Of a DNA stretch of 64,000 bases, positions 24,160-37,605 are shown one piece after another. The translations under genes were made by a program, and so were the position numbers. Origin of the DNA: Hydractinia symbiolongicarpus (lineage: Eukaryota > Cnidaria > Hydrozoa > Anthoathecata > Hydractiniidae); assembly GCF_029227915.1 (NCBI RefSeq), contig NC_079876.1:22074001-22138000 (forward strand), read 5' to 3'. Under the pieces are notes generated by a model. The model searched no databases and was not told where the DNA came from. It saw only the letters and a program-made list of their open reading frames with translations. The first letter of the stretch is position 1; the number at the start of each line of letters is the position of its first letter.

Positions 24160-27100
24160 AGGCCTCTAAGGACTGTTATATGGTCTTTTGCCGCCTTATA
24201 AAGGCCTTACACCTAAAACGCGTGGTTCGACGGGTCTGCGCAGGTTACCATCGGTCTATTCCTTCCACTCTCAATGCACTACGACGTCTCAAGTCGCTTT
24301 CCAACGCGCCATGGTCTTACAACATAGTGAACTACGTGTAGAGGCCTCTAAGGGCTGCTATATGACCTTTTACCACCTAATAAAAGCCTTACACGTAATT
24401 TACGTGCTTCCACGTACTTCCGCAGGTTAACATCAGTCTATTCCTTCCACTCTCAATGGGTTACGACGTCTCAAGTCGCTTTCCATTGCGCCATGGTCTT
24501 ACAACACTGTGAACTACGTGTAAAGGCTTCTGAAGACTGTTATATGACCTTCTGACGCCTAATAAAGACTTTACACGTAAATCACGTGTTTCCACGTGCC
24601 TGAGCAGGTTAACATCGGTCTATTCCTTCTACACTCAATGGACTACTACGTCTCAAGTCGTTTTCCATCGCGCCATGGTCTTACAACGCAGTGAAATACG
24701 TGTAAAGGCCTCTAAGGACTGTTATATGGCCTTTTGCCGCCTAATGAAGGCCTTACACCAAAAACACGTGGTTCGACGTGTCTGCGCAGGTTACCATCGG
24801 TCTATTCCTTCCACTCTCAATTGACTACGAGGTCTCAAGTCGCTTTCTAACGCGCCATGGTGTTACAACATAGTGAACTACGTGTAGAGGCCTCTAAAGA
24901 CTGTTATATGGGCCTTTGCCAACTAACAAAGGCCCTACACGTAAATCACGTGGTTCCACGTGCCTGCGCATGTTAGCATCGGTCTATTCCTTTTACACTC
25001 ACTGGGCTACGACGTCTCAAGTTATTTTCCATCGCGCCATGGCCTTACAACACTGTAAACTACGTAAAGAGGCCTCTAAAGACTGTTAGATGGCCTTTTG
25101 ACGTCTAGTAAAGGCTTTACACGTAAATCACGTGGTTCCACGTGCCTGCGCAGTTTATTATCGTTACAGTCCTTCCGCCATAAATTGCCAAAAACGTCTC
25201 AAGCTGTTTTCCATCGTGCAATGATAGTACAACGCAGTGAACTATGTGTAGAGGCCTCCAAAGACTGTTATATGGCCCCTTACCACCTAACAAAGGCCCT
25301 ACACGTACATCACGTGGTTCCACGAACCTACGCAGTTTACCATCGATCTATTCCTTCTACACTCAATGGAGTACGACGTCTGAACTCATTTTACATAGCG
25401 CTATGTACTTACAACACAGTAATATACGTGTAGAGGCCTCTAAGGGCTGTTATATGACCTTTTACCACCTAATAAAAGCCTTACACGTAAATCACGTGGT
25501 TCTGCGTACTTCCGCAGGTTAACATCGGTGTATTCCTCCTACACTCAATGGACTACTGCGTCTCAAGTCCTTTTCCATCGTGCCATGATCTTACAACGCA
25601 GTGAACTGCGCGTAAAGGCCTCTAACGACTGTTATATTAGGCTTCTTACCTCCTAATGAAGCCCTTATATCTAAAACACGCGGTTCCACGTGCCTGTTCA
25701 GGTTACCATCGGTCTATTCCTGCCACACTCAACGGACTACGATGTCTGAAGTCCTTTGCCATCGTGCCATGATGTTCTAACGCAGTGAAGTACGTGTAAA
25801 TGCCTCTAACGACTGTTATCTGGCCCTTTACCCCCTAACAAAGGCCTTGCACGTAAATCACGTGGTTCCACCTACCTACGCAGTTTACCATCGGTCTATT
25901 TCTTCCACTCTCAATGACTTAGGAGGTCTCAAGACGTTTTCCATCGCGCCATGGTCTTACAACACAGTGAACTGCGTGTGGAGGCCTCTGAAGACTGTTA
26001 TATGACCTTTTACCACCTAATAAAAGCCTTACACGTAAATCACGTGGTTCCACGTACTTCCGCAGGTTAACATCGGTCTATTCCTCGTACACTCAATGGG
26101 CTACGACGTCTCAAGTCCTTTTCCATCGTGCCATGATAGTACAACGCAGTGAACTACGTGTAGAGGCCTCTAAGGGCTGTTATATGACCTTTTGCCCCTT
26201 AATAAAAGCCTTACAGGTAAAACATGTGGTTCCACGTGCATGCGCAAGTTACCATCGGTTTATTCCTGCCACACTCAACGGACTATGACGTCTCAAGTTA
26301 TTTTCCATCACGTCATGGTCTTACAACACAGTGAACAACGTGTAGAGTCCTCTTAGGGCTGTCATATGACCTTTTACCACCAAATAAAAGCCTTGCACGT
26401 AAATCACGTGGTTCCACGTACTTCCGCAGGTTAACATCGGTGTATTCCTCCTACACTCAATGGACTACGACGTCTCAAGTCCTTTTCCATCGTCCCATGA
26501 TCTTACAACGCAGTGAAATACATGTAGAGGCCTCTAAAGATTGTTATATGGCCTGTTGCCGCCTAATAAAGGCTTTACACGTAATTCACGTGGTTCCACG
26601 TGTCTGCGCAGGTTACCATCGGTCTATTCCTACCAGTCTCAATGGACTACGACGTGTCAAGTCGTTTTCCGGCGCGTCATGGTCTTGCAACGTAGTGAAC
26701 TACGTGTAGAGGCCTCTAAAGACTGTTATATGGCCCTTTGCCACCTAAGAAGGCCTTACACGTAAAACATGTGGTTCCATGTGTTAGCCCAGGTTACCAT
26801 CGGTCTATTCCTTCTACACTCAATGGAGTACGACGTCTGAACTCATTTTACATAGCGCTATGTACTTACAACACAGTAATATACGTGTAGAGGCCTCTAA
26901 GGGCTGTTATATGACCTTTTACCACCTAATAAAAGCCTTACACGTAAATCACGTGGTTCCACGTACTTCCGCAGGTTAACATCGGTCTATTCCTCCTACA
27001 CTCAATGGACTACGACGTCTCAAGTCCTTTTCCATCGTCCCATGATCTTACAACGCAGTGAACTACGTGTAGAGGCCTCTAAAGATTGTTATATGGCCTG

Positions 27101-30100
27101 TTGCCGCCTAATAAAGGCTTAACACGTAATTCACGTGCTTCGACGTGTCTGCGCAGGTAACCATCGGTCTATTCCTACCACTCTCAATGGACTACGACGT
27201 GTCAAGTCATTTTCCGGCGCGCCATGGTCTCACAACACAGTAAACTACGTGTAGAGGCCTCTAAGGACTGTTATATGGCTTTTTGCCGCCTAATAAAGGC
27301 CTTACACGAAAATCACGTGGTTCCACGAGCCTGCGCAGGTTACCATCGGTCTATTCCTTCCACTCTCAATGGACTACGACGTTTCAAGTCGCTTTCCATT
27401 GCGCCATGGTCTTACAACACTGTGAACTACGTGTAAAGGCTTCTGAAGACTGTTATATGACCTTCTGACGCCTAATAAAGGGTTTACACGTAAATCACGT
27501 GCTTTCACGTGCCTGAGCAGGTTAACATCGGTCTATTCCTTCTACACTCAATGGACTACGACGTCTGAACTTATTTTCCATAGCGCCATGGTTTTACAAC
27601 ACAGTAAAATACGTGTAGAGGTCTCTAGAAATTATTACATGGCCTGTTGCCGCCTAATAAAGGCTTTACACGTAATTCACGTGGTTCCACGTGCCTGCGC
27701 AGTTTATCATCGGTACAGTCCTTCCACTCTCAATGGAATACTACGTCTCAATTTGTTTTCCATCACGTCATGGTCTTACAACACAGTGAACTACGTGTAG
27801 AGGCCTCTAAAGATTGTAATATGGCCTCTTGCCGCCTAATAAAGGCCTTACTCCTAAAACACTTGATTCGACGTGTCTTAGCAGGTTACCATCGGTCTAT
27901 TCCTTCCACTCTCAATGACTTACGACGTCTCAAGACGTTTTCCATCGCGCCATTGTCTTACAACGTAGTATACTACGTGTAGAGTCCTCTAAAGATCGTT
28001 ATATGGCCTCTTGCCGCCTAATAAAGGCTTTACACGTAAATCAAGTGGTTTCACGTGTCTGTGCAGGTTACCATCGGTCTATTCCTTGCACTCTCAATGG
28101 ACTACAACGTCTCAAGTTGTTTTCCATCACGCCATGGTCTTACAACACAGTGAACTACGGGAAGAGTCCTCCAAAGTCTGTTATATGGCCCCTTACCACC
28201 TAACAAACGCCCTACACGTACATCACGTGGTTCCACGAACCTACACAGTTTACCATCGGTCTATTCCTTCCACTCTTAATGGACTACTACGTTTCAAGTT
28301 GTTTTCCATCACGCCATGGTCTTACCACACAGTGAACTACGTGTAGAGGCCTCTAAAGATTGTTGTATGGCCTCTTGCCGCCTAATAAAGGCCTTACTCC
28401 TAAAACACTTGATTCGACGTGTCTTAGCAGGTTGCCATCGGTCTATTCCTTCTACTCTCAATGGACTACGACGTCTCAAGTCGTTTTCCGGCGCACCGTG
28501 GTCTTACAGCACAGTGAACTACGTGTAAAGACCTCTAAGGACTGTTATATGGCCCTTTAACACCTAACAAAGGCCTTACACGTAAATCACGTGGTTCCAC
28601 GTACCTACGCAGGTTACCATCGGTCTATTCCTTCCACTCTCAATGACTTACGACGTCTCAAGACGTTTTCCATCGCGCCATTGTCTTACAACATAGTATA
28701 CTACGTGTAGAGTCCTCTAAAGATCGTTATATGGCCTCTTGCCGCCTAATAAAGTCCTTACACCTAAATCACGTGTTCGAAGTGTCTGCGCAGGTTACCA
28801 TTGGTGTATTTTCTCCACTCTCCATTGGAATACGACGTCTCAATTCGCTTTCCATCGCGCCATGGTCTTATAACACAGTGAACTTCGTGTAGAAGCCTTT
28901 AAACACTGTTATATGGTCCTTTGCCACCTAACAAAGGCCCTACAGGTAAATCACGTGGTTCCACGTACTTCCGCAGGTAAACATCGCTCTATTCCTCCTA
29001 CACTGAATGGACTAAGACGGCTCAATTCTTTTCCATCGTGCCATGATCTTACAACGCAGTGAACTACGTGTAGAGTCCTCTGAAGGTTGTTATATGGCCT
29101 CTTGCCGCCTAATAAAGGCTTTACACGTAAATCAAGTGGTTTCACGTGTCTGTGCAGGTTACCATCGGTCTATTCCTTGCACTCTCAATGGACTACGACG
29201 TCTCAAGTCGTTTTCCGCCGCGCCGTGGTCTTAGAGCACAGTGAACTGCGTGTAGAGGCCTCTTAGTGTTGTTATATGGCCCTTTACCACCTAACAAAGG
29301 CCCTACACGTAAATCACGTGGTTCCACGAACCTACGCAGTTTACCATCGTTCTATTCCTTCCACTCTCAATGGACTACTACGTCTCAAGTTGTTTTCCAT
29401 CACGTCATGGTCTTACAACACAGTGAACTACGTGTAGAGGCCTCTAAAGATTATTATATGGCCTCTTGCCGCCTAATAAAGGCCTTACTCCTAAAACACT
29501 TGATTCGACGTGTCTTAGCAGGTTACCATCGCTCTATTCCTTCCACTATCAAAGGACTACGACGTCTCAAGTCGTTTTCCGGCGCACCGTGGTCTTACAG
29601 CACAGTGAACTACGTGTTAAGGCCTCTAAGGACTGTTATATGGCCCTTTTTTCCGCCTAACAAAAGCCCTACACGTAAATCACGTGTTCCACGTGCCTAC
29701 GCAGTTTACCATCGGTCTATTTCTTCCACTCTCAATGTCTTAGGACGTCTCAAGACGTTTTCCATCGCGCCATGGTCTTACAACACAGTGAACTACGTGT
29801 GGAGGCCTCTGAAGACTGTTATATGACCTTTTACCACCTAATAAAAGCCTTACACGTAAATCACGTGGTTCCACGTACTTCCGCAGGTTAACATCGGTCT
29901 ATTCCTCGTACACTCAATGGGCTACGACGTCTCAAGTCCTTTTCCATCGTGCCATGATAGTACAACGCAGTGAACTACGTGTGAAGGCCTCTAAGGACTG
30001 TTATATGACCTTTTACCACCTAACAAAGGTCCTACACGAAAATCACGTGGTTCCACGAGCCTGCGCAGGTTACCATTGGTCTATTCCTTCCACTCTCAAT

Positions 30101-30529
30101 GGACTACGACGTTTCAAGTTGCTTTCCATTGCGCCATGGTCTTACAACACTGTGAACTACGTGTAAAGGCTTCTGAAGACTGTTATATGACCATCTGACG
30201 CCTAATAAAGGGTTTACACGTAAATCACGTGCTTCCACGTGCCTGAGCAGGTTAACATCGGTCTATTCCTTCTAAACTCAATGGACTACGACGTCTGAAC
30301 TTATTTTCCATAGCGCCATGGTTTTACAACGCAGTAAAATACGTGTAGAGGTCTCTAAAAATTATTACATGGCCTGTTGCCGCCTAATAAAGGCTTTACA
30401 CGTAATTCACGTGGTTCCACGTGCCTGCGCAGTTTATCATCGGCACAGTCCTTTGCCATAAATGGCCTAAAACGTCTCAAGTTGATTTCCATTCCGCCAT
30501 TGTCTTACAACATAGTATAATACGTGTAG
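24160..30529 (+). repeat. 35-mer higher-order repeat, copy 2 (6,370 bp)
   Basis: Second copy of 17790-24159. Spot comparisons spread along its length (near 24430, 25930, 26700, 28510, 28810, 29650 and 30460) showed no mismatch to copy 1. After the last shared monomer, copy 1 continues with CTCTAAGGACTG while the sequence after copy 2 continues with CTCTAAAGAATG, so the duplication ends within about ten bases of 30530. Perfect identity over 6.4 kb means either a very recent event or a fault in assembly or polishing. Confidence 0.9.
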
Positions 30530-33500
30530 AGGCCTCTAAAGAATGTTATATGGCCTGTTGCCGCCTAATAAAGGCTTTACACGTAATTCACGTGGTTCGA
30601 CGTGTCTGCGCAGCTAACCATCGGTCTATTCCTTCCACTCTCAATGGACTACTACGTCTCAAGTTGTTTTCCATCACGCCATGGTCTTACCACACAGTGA
30701 ACTACGGGAAGAGTCCTCTTAGGGCTGTTATATGACCTTTTACCACCTAATAAAAGACTTACACGTAAATCAAGTGGTTTCACGTGTCTGTGCAGGTTAC
30801 CATCGGTCTATTCCTTGCACTCTCAATGGACTACGACGTCTCAAGTCGTTTTCCGCCGCGCCGTGGTCTTACAGCACAGTGAACTACGTGTAGAGGCCTC
30901 TTAGGGTTGTTATATGGCCCTTTACCACCTAACAAAGGCCCTACACGTAAATCACGTGGTTCCACGAACCTACGCAGTTTACCATCGTTCTATTCCTTCC
31001 ACTCTCAATGCACTACTACGTCTCAAGTTGTTTTCCATCACGTCATGGTCTTACAACACAGTGAACTACGTGTAGAGGCCTCTAAAGATTGTTATATGGC
31101 CTCTTGCCGCCTAATAAAGGCCTTACTCCTAAAACACTTGATTCGACGTGTCTTAGCAGGTTACCATCGGTCTATTCCTTCCACTCTCAAAGGACTACGA
31201 CGTCTCAAGTCGTTTTCCGGCGCACCGTGGTCTTACAGCACAGTGAACTACGTGTTAAGGCCTCTAAGGACTGTCATATGGCCCTTTACCGCCTAACAAA
31301 AGCCCTACACGTAAATCACGTGTTCCACGTGCCTACGCAGTTTACCATCGGTCTATTCCTTCCACTCTCAATGACTTACGACGTCTCAAGACGTTTTCCA
31401 TCGCGCCATGGTCTTACAACACAGTGAACTACGTGTGGAGGCCTCTGAAGACTGTTATATGACCTTTTACTACCTAATAAAAGCCTTACACGTAAATCAC
31501 GCGGTTCCACGTACTTCCGCAGGTAAACATCGCTCTATTCCTCCTACACTGAATGGACTAAGACGTCTCAATTCTTTTCCATCGTGCCATGATCTTACAA
31601 CGCAGTGAACTAAGTGTAAAGGCCTGTAAGGTCTGTTATATGGCCTCTTGCCGCCTAATAAAGGCCCTACACCTAAAACACGTTGTTCGACGTGTCTGCG
31701 AAGGTTACCATCGGTCTATTCCTTCCACTCTCAATGGGCTACGACGTCTCAAGTTGTTTTCCATCACGCCATGGTCTTACAACACAGTGAAATACGTGTA
31801 GAGTCCTCTTAGGGCTGTTGTATGACCTTTTACCACCTAATAAAAGCCTTACACGTAAATCACGTGGTTCCACGTACTTCCGCATGTTAACATCGATGTA
31901 TTCCTGCTACACTCAATGGACAACGACGTCTCAAGTCCTTTGCCATCGTGCAATGATCTTCTAACGCAGTGAAGTACGTGTAAATGCCTCTAACGACTGT
32001 TATATGGCTTCTTACCTTCTAATAAAGATCTTACAACTAAAACACGTTGTTCGACGTGTCTGCGAAGGTTACCATCGGTCTATTCCATCCACTCTCAATG
32101 GACTAAGACGTCTCAAGTCGCTTTCCAACGCGCTAGGGTCTTACAACAAAGTGAACTACGTGTAGAAGCCCCTAAAGACTGTTATATTGCCCTTTACCAC
32201 CTAACAAAGGCCCTGCACGTAAATCACGTGGTTCCACGTGTCTGCGCAGGTTACCATCGGTCTATTCCTACCAGTCTCAATGGACTACGACGTCTGAACT
32301 CATTTTCCATAGCGCCATAGTCTTACAACACAGTAAAATACGTGAAGAGGCCGCTGAAGATTGTTATATGGTCTGTTGCCGCCTAATAAAGGCTTTACAC
32401 GTAATTCACGTGGTTCCACGTGTCTGCGCAGGTTAACATCGGTCTATTCCTCCTACACTCGATGGACTACGACGTTTCAAGTCCTTTTCCATCGTCCCAT
32501 GATCTTACAACGCAGTGGACTACGTGTAGAGGCCTCTAAGGATTGTAATATGGCCTGTTGCCGCCTAATAAAGGCTTTACACGTAATTCACGTGCTTCGA
32601 CGTGTCTGCGCAGGTAACCATCGGTCTATTCCTACCACTCTAAATGGACTACGACGTCTCAAGTCCTTTGCCATCGTGCAATGATCTTCTAACGCAGTGA
32701 AGTACGTGTAAATGCCTCTAACGACTGTTATATGGCTTCTTACCTTCTAATAAAGATCTTACAACTAAAACACGTTGTTCAACGTGTCTGCGAAGGTTAC
32801 CATCGGTCTATTCCATCCACTCTCAATGGACTAAGACGTCTCAAGTCGCTTTCCAACGCGCTAGGGTCTTACAACAAAGTGAACTACGTGTAGAAGCCCC
32901 TAAAGACTGTTATATGGCCCTTTACCACCTAACAAAGGCCCTGCACGTAAATCACGTGGTTCCACGTACCTACGCAGTTCACTATCGCTCTATTCCTTCC
33001 ACTCTCAATGGGCTACGACGTCTCAAGTTGTTTTCCATCACGCCATGGTCTTACAACACAGTGAACTACGTGTAGAGTCCTCTTAGGGCTGTTATATGAC
33101 CTTTTACCACCCAATAAAAGCCTTACACGTAAATCACGTGGTTCCACGTACTTCCGCAGGTTAACATCGGTCTATTCCTCGTACACTCAATGGGCTACGA
33201 CGTCTCAAGTCCTTTTCCATCGTGCCATGATAGTACAACGCAGTGAACTACGTGTGAAGGCCTCTAAGGACTGTTATATGACCTTTTACCACCTAATAAA
33301 ACCCTTACACGTAAATTACGCGGTTCCACGTACTTCCGCAGGTAAACATCGCTCTATTCCTCCTACACTGAATGGACTAAGACGTCTCAATTCTTTTCCA
33401 TCGTGCCATGATCTTACAACGCACTGAACTAAGTGTAAAGGCCTGTAAGGACTGTTATATGGCCTCTTGCCGCCTAATAAAGGCCTTACACCTAAAACAC

Positions 33501-33620
33501 TCGATTCGACGTGTCTTAGCAGGTTACCATCGGTCTATTCCTTCCACTCTCAATGGACTACGACGTCTCAAGTCGTTTTCTGGCGCACTGTGGTCTTACA
33601 GCACAGTGAACTACGTGTAA
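30530..33620 (+). repeat. Transition mosaic with a partial 728-bp (4-mer) duplication
   Basis: Monomers here combine 35-mer-type sequence (for example 30890-31430 resembles 22880-23450) with classes seen further right. About 31930-32228 is repeated at about 32658-32956, an offset of 728 bp or four monomers, sharing the unusual TTCTTACCTTCTAATAAAG and TGCGAAGG variants. A third relative of this module lies at about 33621-33800 and becomes part of the 22-mer unit. The segment looks like the place where the 22-mer unit was assembled from 35-mer-derived material. No gene is present. Confidence 0.78.
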
Positions 33621-36600
33621 ATGCCTCTAACGACTGCTATATGGCTTCTTACCTTCTAATAAAGATCTTACAACTAAAACACGTTGTTCAACGTGTCTGC
33701 GAAGGTTACCATCGGTCTATTCCATCCACTCTCAATGGACTACGACGTCTCAAGTCGCTTTCCAACGCGCTAGGGTCTTACAACAAAGTGAACTACGTGT
33801 AGAAGCCCCTAAAGACTGTTATATGGCCCTTTACCACCTAACAAAGGCCCTGCACGTAAATCACGTGGTTCCACGTACCTACGCAGTTCACTATCGCTCT
33901 ATTCCTTCCACTCTCAATGGGCTACGACGTCTCAAGTTGTTTTCCATCACGCCATGGTCTTACAACACAGTGAACTACGTGTAGACTCCTCTAAAGATTG
34001 TTACATGGCCTGTTGCCGCCTAAGAAAGGCTCTACACGTCGATCCAGTGGTTTCACGTGTCTGCGCAGGTTATCATCCGTCTATTCCTTGCACTCTCAAT
34101 GGACTACGACGTCTCAAGTCGTTTTCCAACGCGCCGTGGTCTTACATCACAGTGAACTACGTGTAGAAGCCTCTTAGGGCTGTTATATGTCATTTTACCA
34201 CCTAATAAAAGCCTTACACGTAAATCACGTGGTTCCACGTACCTATGCAGTTCACCATCGGTCTATTCCTTCCACTTTCAATGGACTACGACGTTTCAAG
34301 TTCTTTTCCATCGTGCCATGATCTTACAACGCAGTGAACTACGTGTAAAGGCCTCTGAAGACTGCTATATGGCCTCTTGCCGCCTAATAAAGGCCTTACA
34401 CCTATAACACGTGGTTCCACGTGCCTGCGCAGGTTACCATCGGTCTATTCCATCCACTCTCAATGGACTACGACGTCTGAACTTATTTTCCATCGCGCCA
34501 TGGTCTTACAGCACAGTGAACTACGTGTAGAGGCCTCTAAGGGCTGTTATATGACCTTTTATCACCTAATACAAGCCTTACACGAAAATCACGTGGTTCC
34601 ACGTACTTCCGCAGGTTAACATCGGTCTATTCCTCCTACACTCAATGGACTACGACGTCTCAAGTCCTTTTCCATCGTCCCATGATCTTACAACGCAGTG
34701 AACTACGTGTAAAGGTCTCTGAAGACTGTTATATGGCCTCTTGCCGCCTAAAAAAGGCCTTACACCTATAACACGTGGTTCCACGTGCCTGCGCAAGTTA
34801 CCATCGGTCTATTCCATCCACTCTCAATGGACTACGACGTCTGAACTTATTTTCCATCGCGCCATGGTCTTACAGCACAGTGAACTACGTGTAGAGGCCT
34901 CTAAGGGCTGTTATATGACCTTTTATCACCTAATACAAGCCTTACACGTAAATCACGTGGTTCCACGTACTTCCGCAGGTTAACATCGGTCTATTCCTCC
35001 TACACTCAATGGACTACGACGTCTCAAGTCCTTTTCCATCGTCCCATGATCTTACAACGCAGTGAACTACGTGTAGAGGCCTCTAAAGATTGTTATATGG
35101 CCTGTTGTGCCTAATAAAGGCTTTACACGTAATTCACGTGCTTCGATGTGTCTGCGCAGGTAACCATCGGTCTATTGCTACCACTCTCAATGGACTACGA
35201 CGTCTCAAGTCGATTTCTAACGCGCCATGGTCTTACAACATAGTGAACTACGTGTAGAGGCCTCTAAAGACTGTTATATGGCCCTTTGCCACATAACAAA
35301 GGTCCTACACGTAAATCACGTGGTTCCACGAGCCTGCGCAGTTCACTATCGCTCTATTCCTTCCACTCTCAATGGGCTACGACGTCTCAAATTGTTTTCC
35401 ATCACGCCATGGTCTTACAACACAGTGAACTACGTGTAGAGTCCTCTAAAGATTGTTACATGGCCTGTTGCCGCCTAAGAAAGGCTCTACACGTCGATCC
35501 AGTGGTTTCACGTGTCTGCGCAGGTTACCATCCGTCTATTCCTTGCACTCTCAATGGACTACGACGTCTCAAGTCGTTTTCCGGCGCGCCGTGGTCTTAC
35601 ATCACAGTGAACTACGTGTAGAAGCCTCTTAGGGCTGTTATATGTCCTTTTACCACCTAATAAAAGCCTTACACGTAAATCACGTGGTTCCACGTACCTA
35701 TGCAGTTCACCATCGGTCTATTCCTTCCACTTTCAATGGACTACGACGTCTCAAGTCCTTTTCCATCGTGCCATGATCTTACAACGCAGTGAACTACGTG
35801 TAAAGGCCTCTGAAGACTGTTATATGGCCTCTTGCCGCCTAATAAAGGCCTTACACCTGTAACACGTGGTTCCACGTGCCTGCGCAGGTTACCATCGGTC
35901 TATTCCATCCACTCTCAATGGACTACGACGTCTGAACTTATTTTCCATCGCGCCATGGTCTTACAGCACAGTGAACTACGTGTAGAGGCCTCTAAGGGCT
36001 GTTATATGACTTTTTATCACCTAATACAAGCCTTACACGTAAATCACGTGGTTCCACGTACTTCCGCAGGTTAACATCGGTCTATTCCTCCTACACTCAA
36101 TGGACTACGACGTCTCAAGTCCTTTTCCATCGTCCCATGATCTTACAATGCGGTGAAATGCGTGTAAAGGCTTATAAGGACTGTGATATGGCCTTTTGCC
36201 GCCTAATAAAGGCTTTACACCTAAAACACGTGGTTCGACGTGTCTGTGCAGGTTACCATCCGTCTATTCCTTCCACTCTCAATGGACAACGACGTCTCAA
36301 GTCGATTTCCAACGCGCCATGGTCTTACAACATAGTGAACTACGTGTAGATGCCTCTAAAGACTGTTATATGGCCCTTTGCCACCTAACAAAGGTCCTAC
36401 ACGTAAATCACGTGGTTCCACGAGCCTGCGCAGGTTATCATCGGTCTATTCCTTCCACTCTCAATGGGCTACGACGTCTCAAGTTGTTTTCCATCACGCC
36501 ATGGTCTCACAACACAGTGAACTACCTGTAGAGGCCTCTAAGGCCTGTTATATGACCTTTTACCACCTAATAAAAGCCTTACACGTAAAACATGTGGTTC

Positions 36601-37605
36601 CATGTGTTAGCCCAGGTAAACATCGGTCTATTCCTTCTACACTCACTGGACTACGACGTTTCAAGTCGTCTTACAACGCAGTGAAATACGTGTAAAGGCC
36701 TCTAAGGACTGTTATATGGCCTTTTGCCGCCTAATAAAGGCCTCACACCTAAAACACGTGGTTTGACGTGTCTGTGCATGTTACCATCGGTCTATTCCTT
36801 CCACTCTCAATGGACTACGAGGTCTCAAGTCGCTTTCCAACGCGCCATTGTCTTACAACATAGTATACTACGTGTAGAGTCCTCTAAAGATCGTTATATG
36901 GCCTCTTGCCGCCTAATAAAGTCCTTACACCTAAATCACGTGTTCGAAGTGTCTGCGCAGGTTACCATTGGTGTATTTTCTCCATTCTCCATTGGAATAC
37001 GACGTCTCAATTCGCTTTCCATCGTGCCATGGTCTTATACCACAGTGAACTACGTGTAGAGTCCTCTGAAGGTTGTTATATGGCCTCTTGCCGCCTAATA
37101 AAGGCTTTACACGTAAATCAAGTGGTTTCACGTGTCTGCGCAGGTTACCATCCGTCTATTCCTTGCACTCTCAATGGACTACGACGTCTCAAGTCGTTTT
37201 CCGGCGCGCCGTGGTCTTACATCACAGTGAACTACGTGTAGAAGCCTCTTAGGGCTGTTATATGTCCTTTTACCACCTAATAAAAGCCTTACACGTAAAT
37301 CACGTGGTTCCACGTACCTATGCAGTTCACCATCGGTCTATTCCTTCCACTTTCAATGGACTACGACGTCTCAAGTCCTTTTCCATCGTGCCATGATCTT
37401 ACAACGCAGTGAACTACGTGTAAAGGCCTCTGAAGACTGCTATATGGCCTCTTGCCGCCTAATAAAGGCCTTACACCTAAAACACTCGATTCGACGTGTC
37501 TTAGCAGGTTACCATCGGTCTATTCCTTCCACTCTCAATGGACTACGACGTCTCAAGTCGTTTTCTGGCGCACTGTGGTCTTACAGCACAGTGAACTACG
37601 TGTAA
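33621..37605 (+). repeat. 22-mer higher-order repeat, copy 1, reference form (3,985 bp)
   Basis: Landmarks in this block recur at 37606 (offset 3,985 bp), and those in the right part recur again at an offset of 6,713 bp. The length is 22 monomers less 19 bases. One base is explained by the 181-bp class monomer starting at 35077 and 18 bases by the short monomer 36532-36695. Distinctive members are the ACGTCGATCCAGTGG class (near 34038 and 35495), the CTAGGGTC variant near 33770 and the GTTAGCCCAGG variant near 36605. The match in fact begins about 170 bases earlier, near 33455. Confidence 0.86.
36532..36695 (+). repeat. Short monomer, 164 bp (18-bp deletion class)
   Basis: Same 18-bp loss at the same position as in 16365-16528, with the same neighbouring AACATGTGGTTCCATG variant in its left half. 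Shared flanking variants show descent from one deletion event rather than independent losses. It is a fixed member of the 22-mer unit. Confidence 0.9.

Noticed and set aside
17790-30529. Segmental duplication carrying genes
   Set aside because: The two 6,370-bp copies contain only satellite monomers, so this is a higher-order repeat step and not a gene-bearing duplication.
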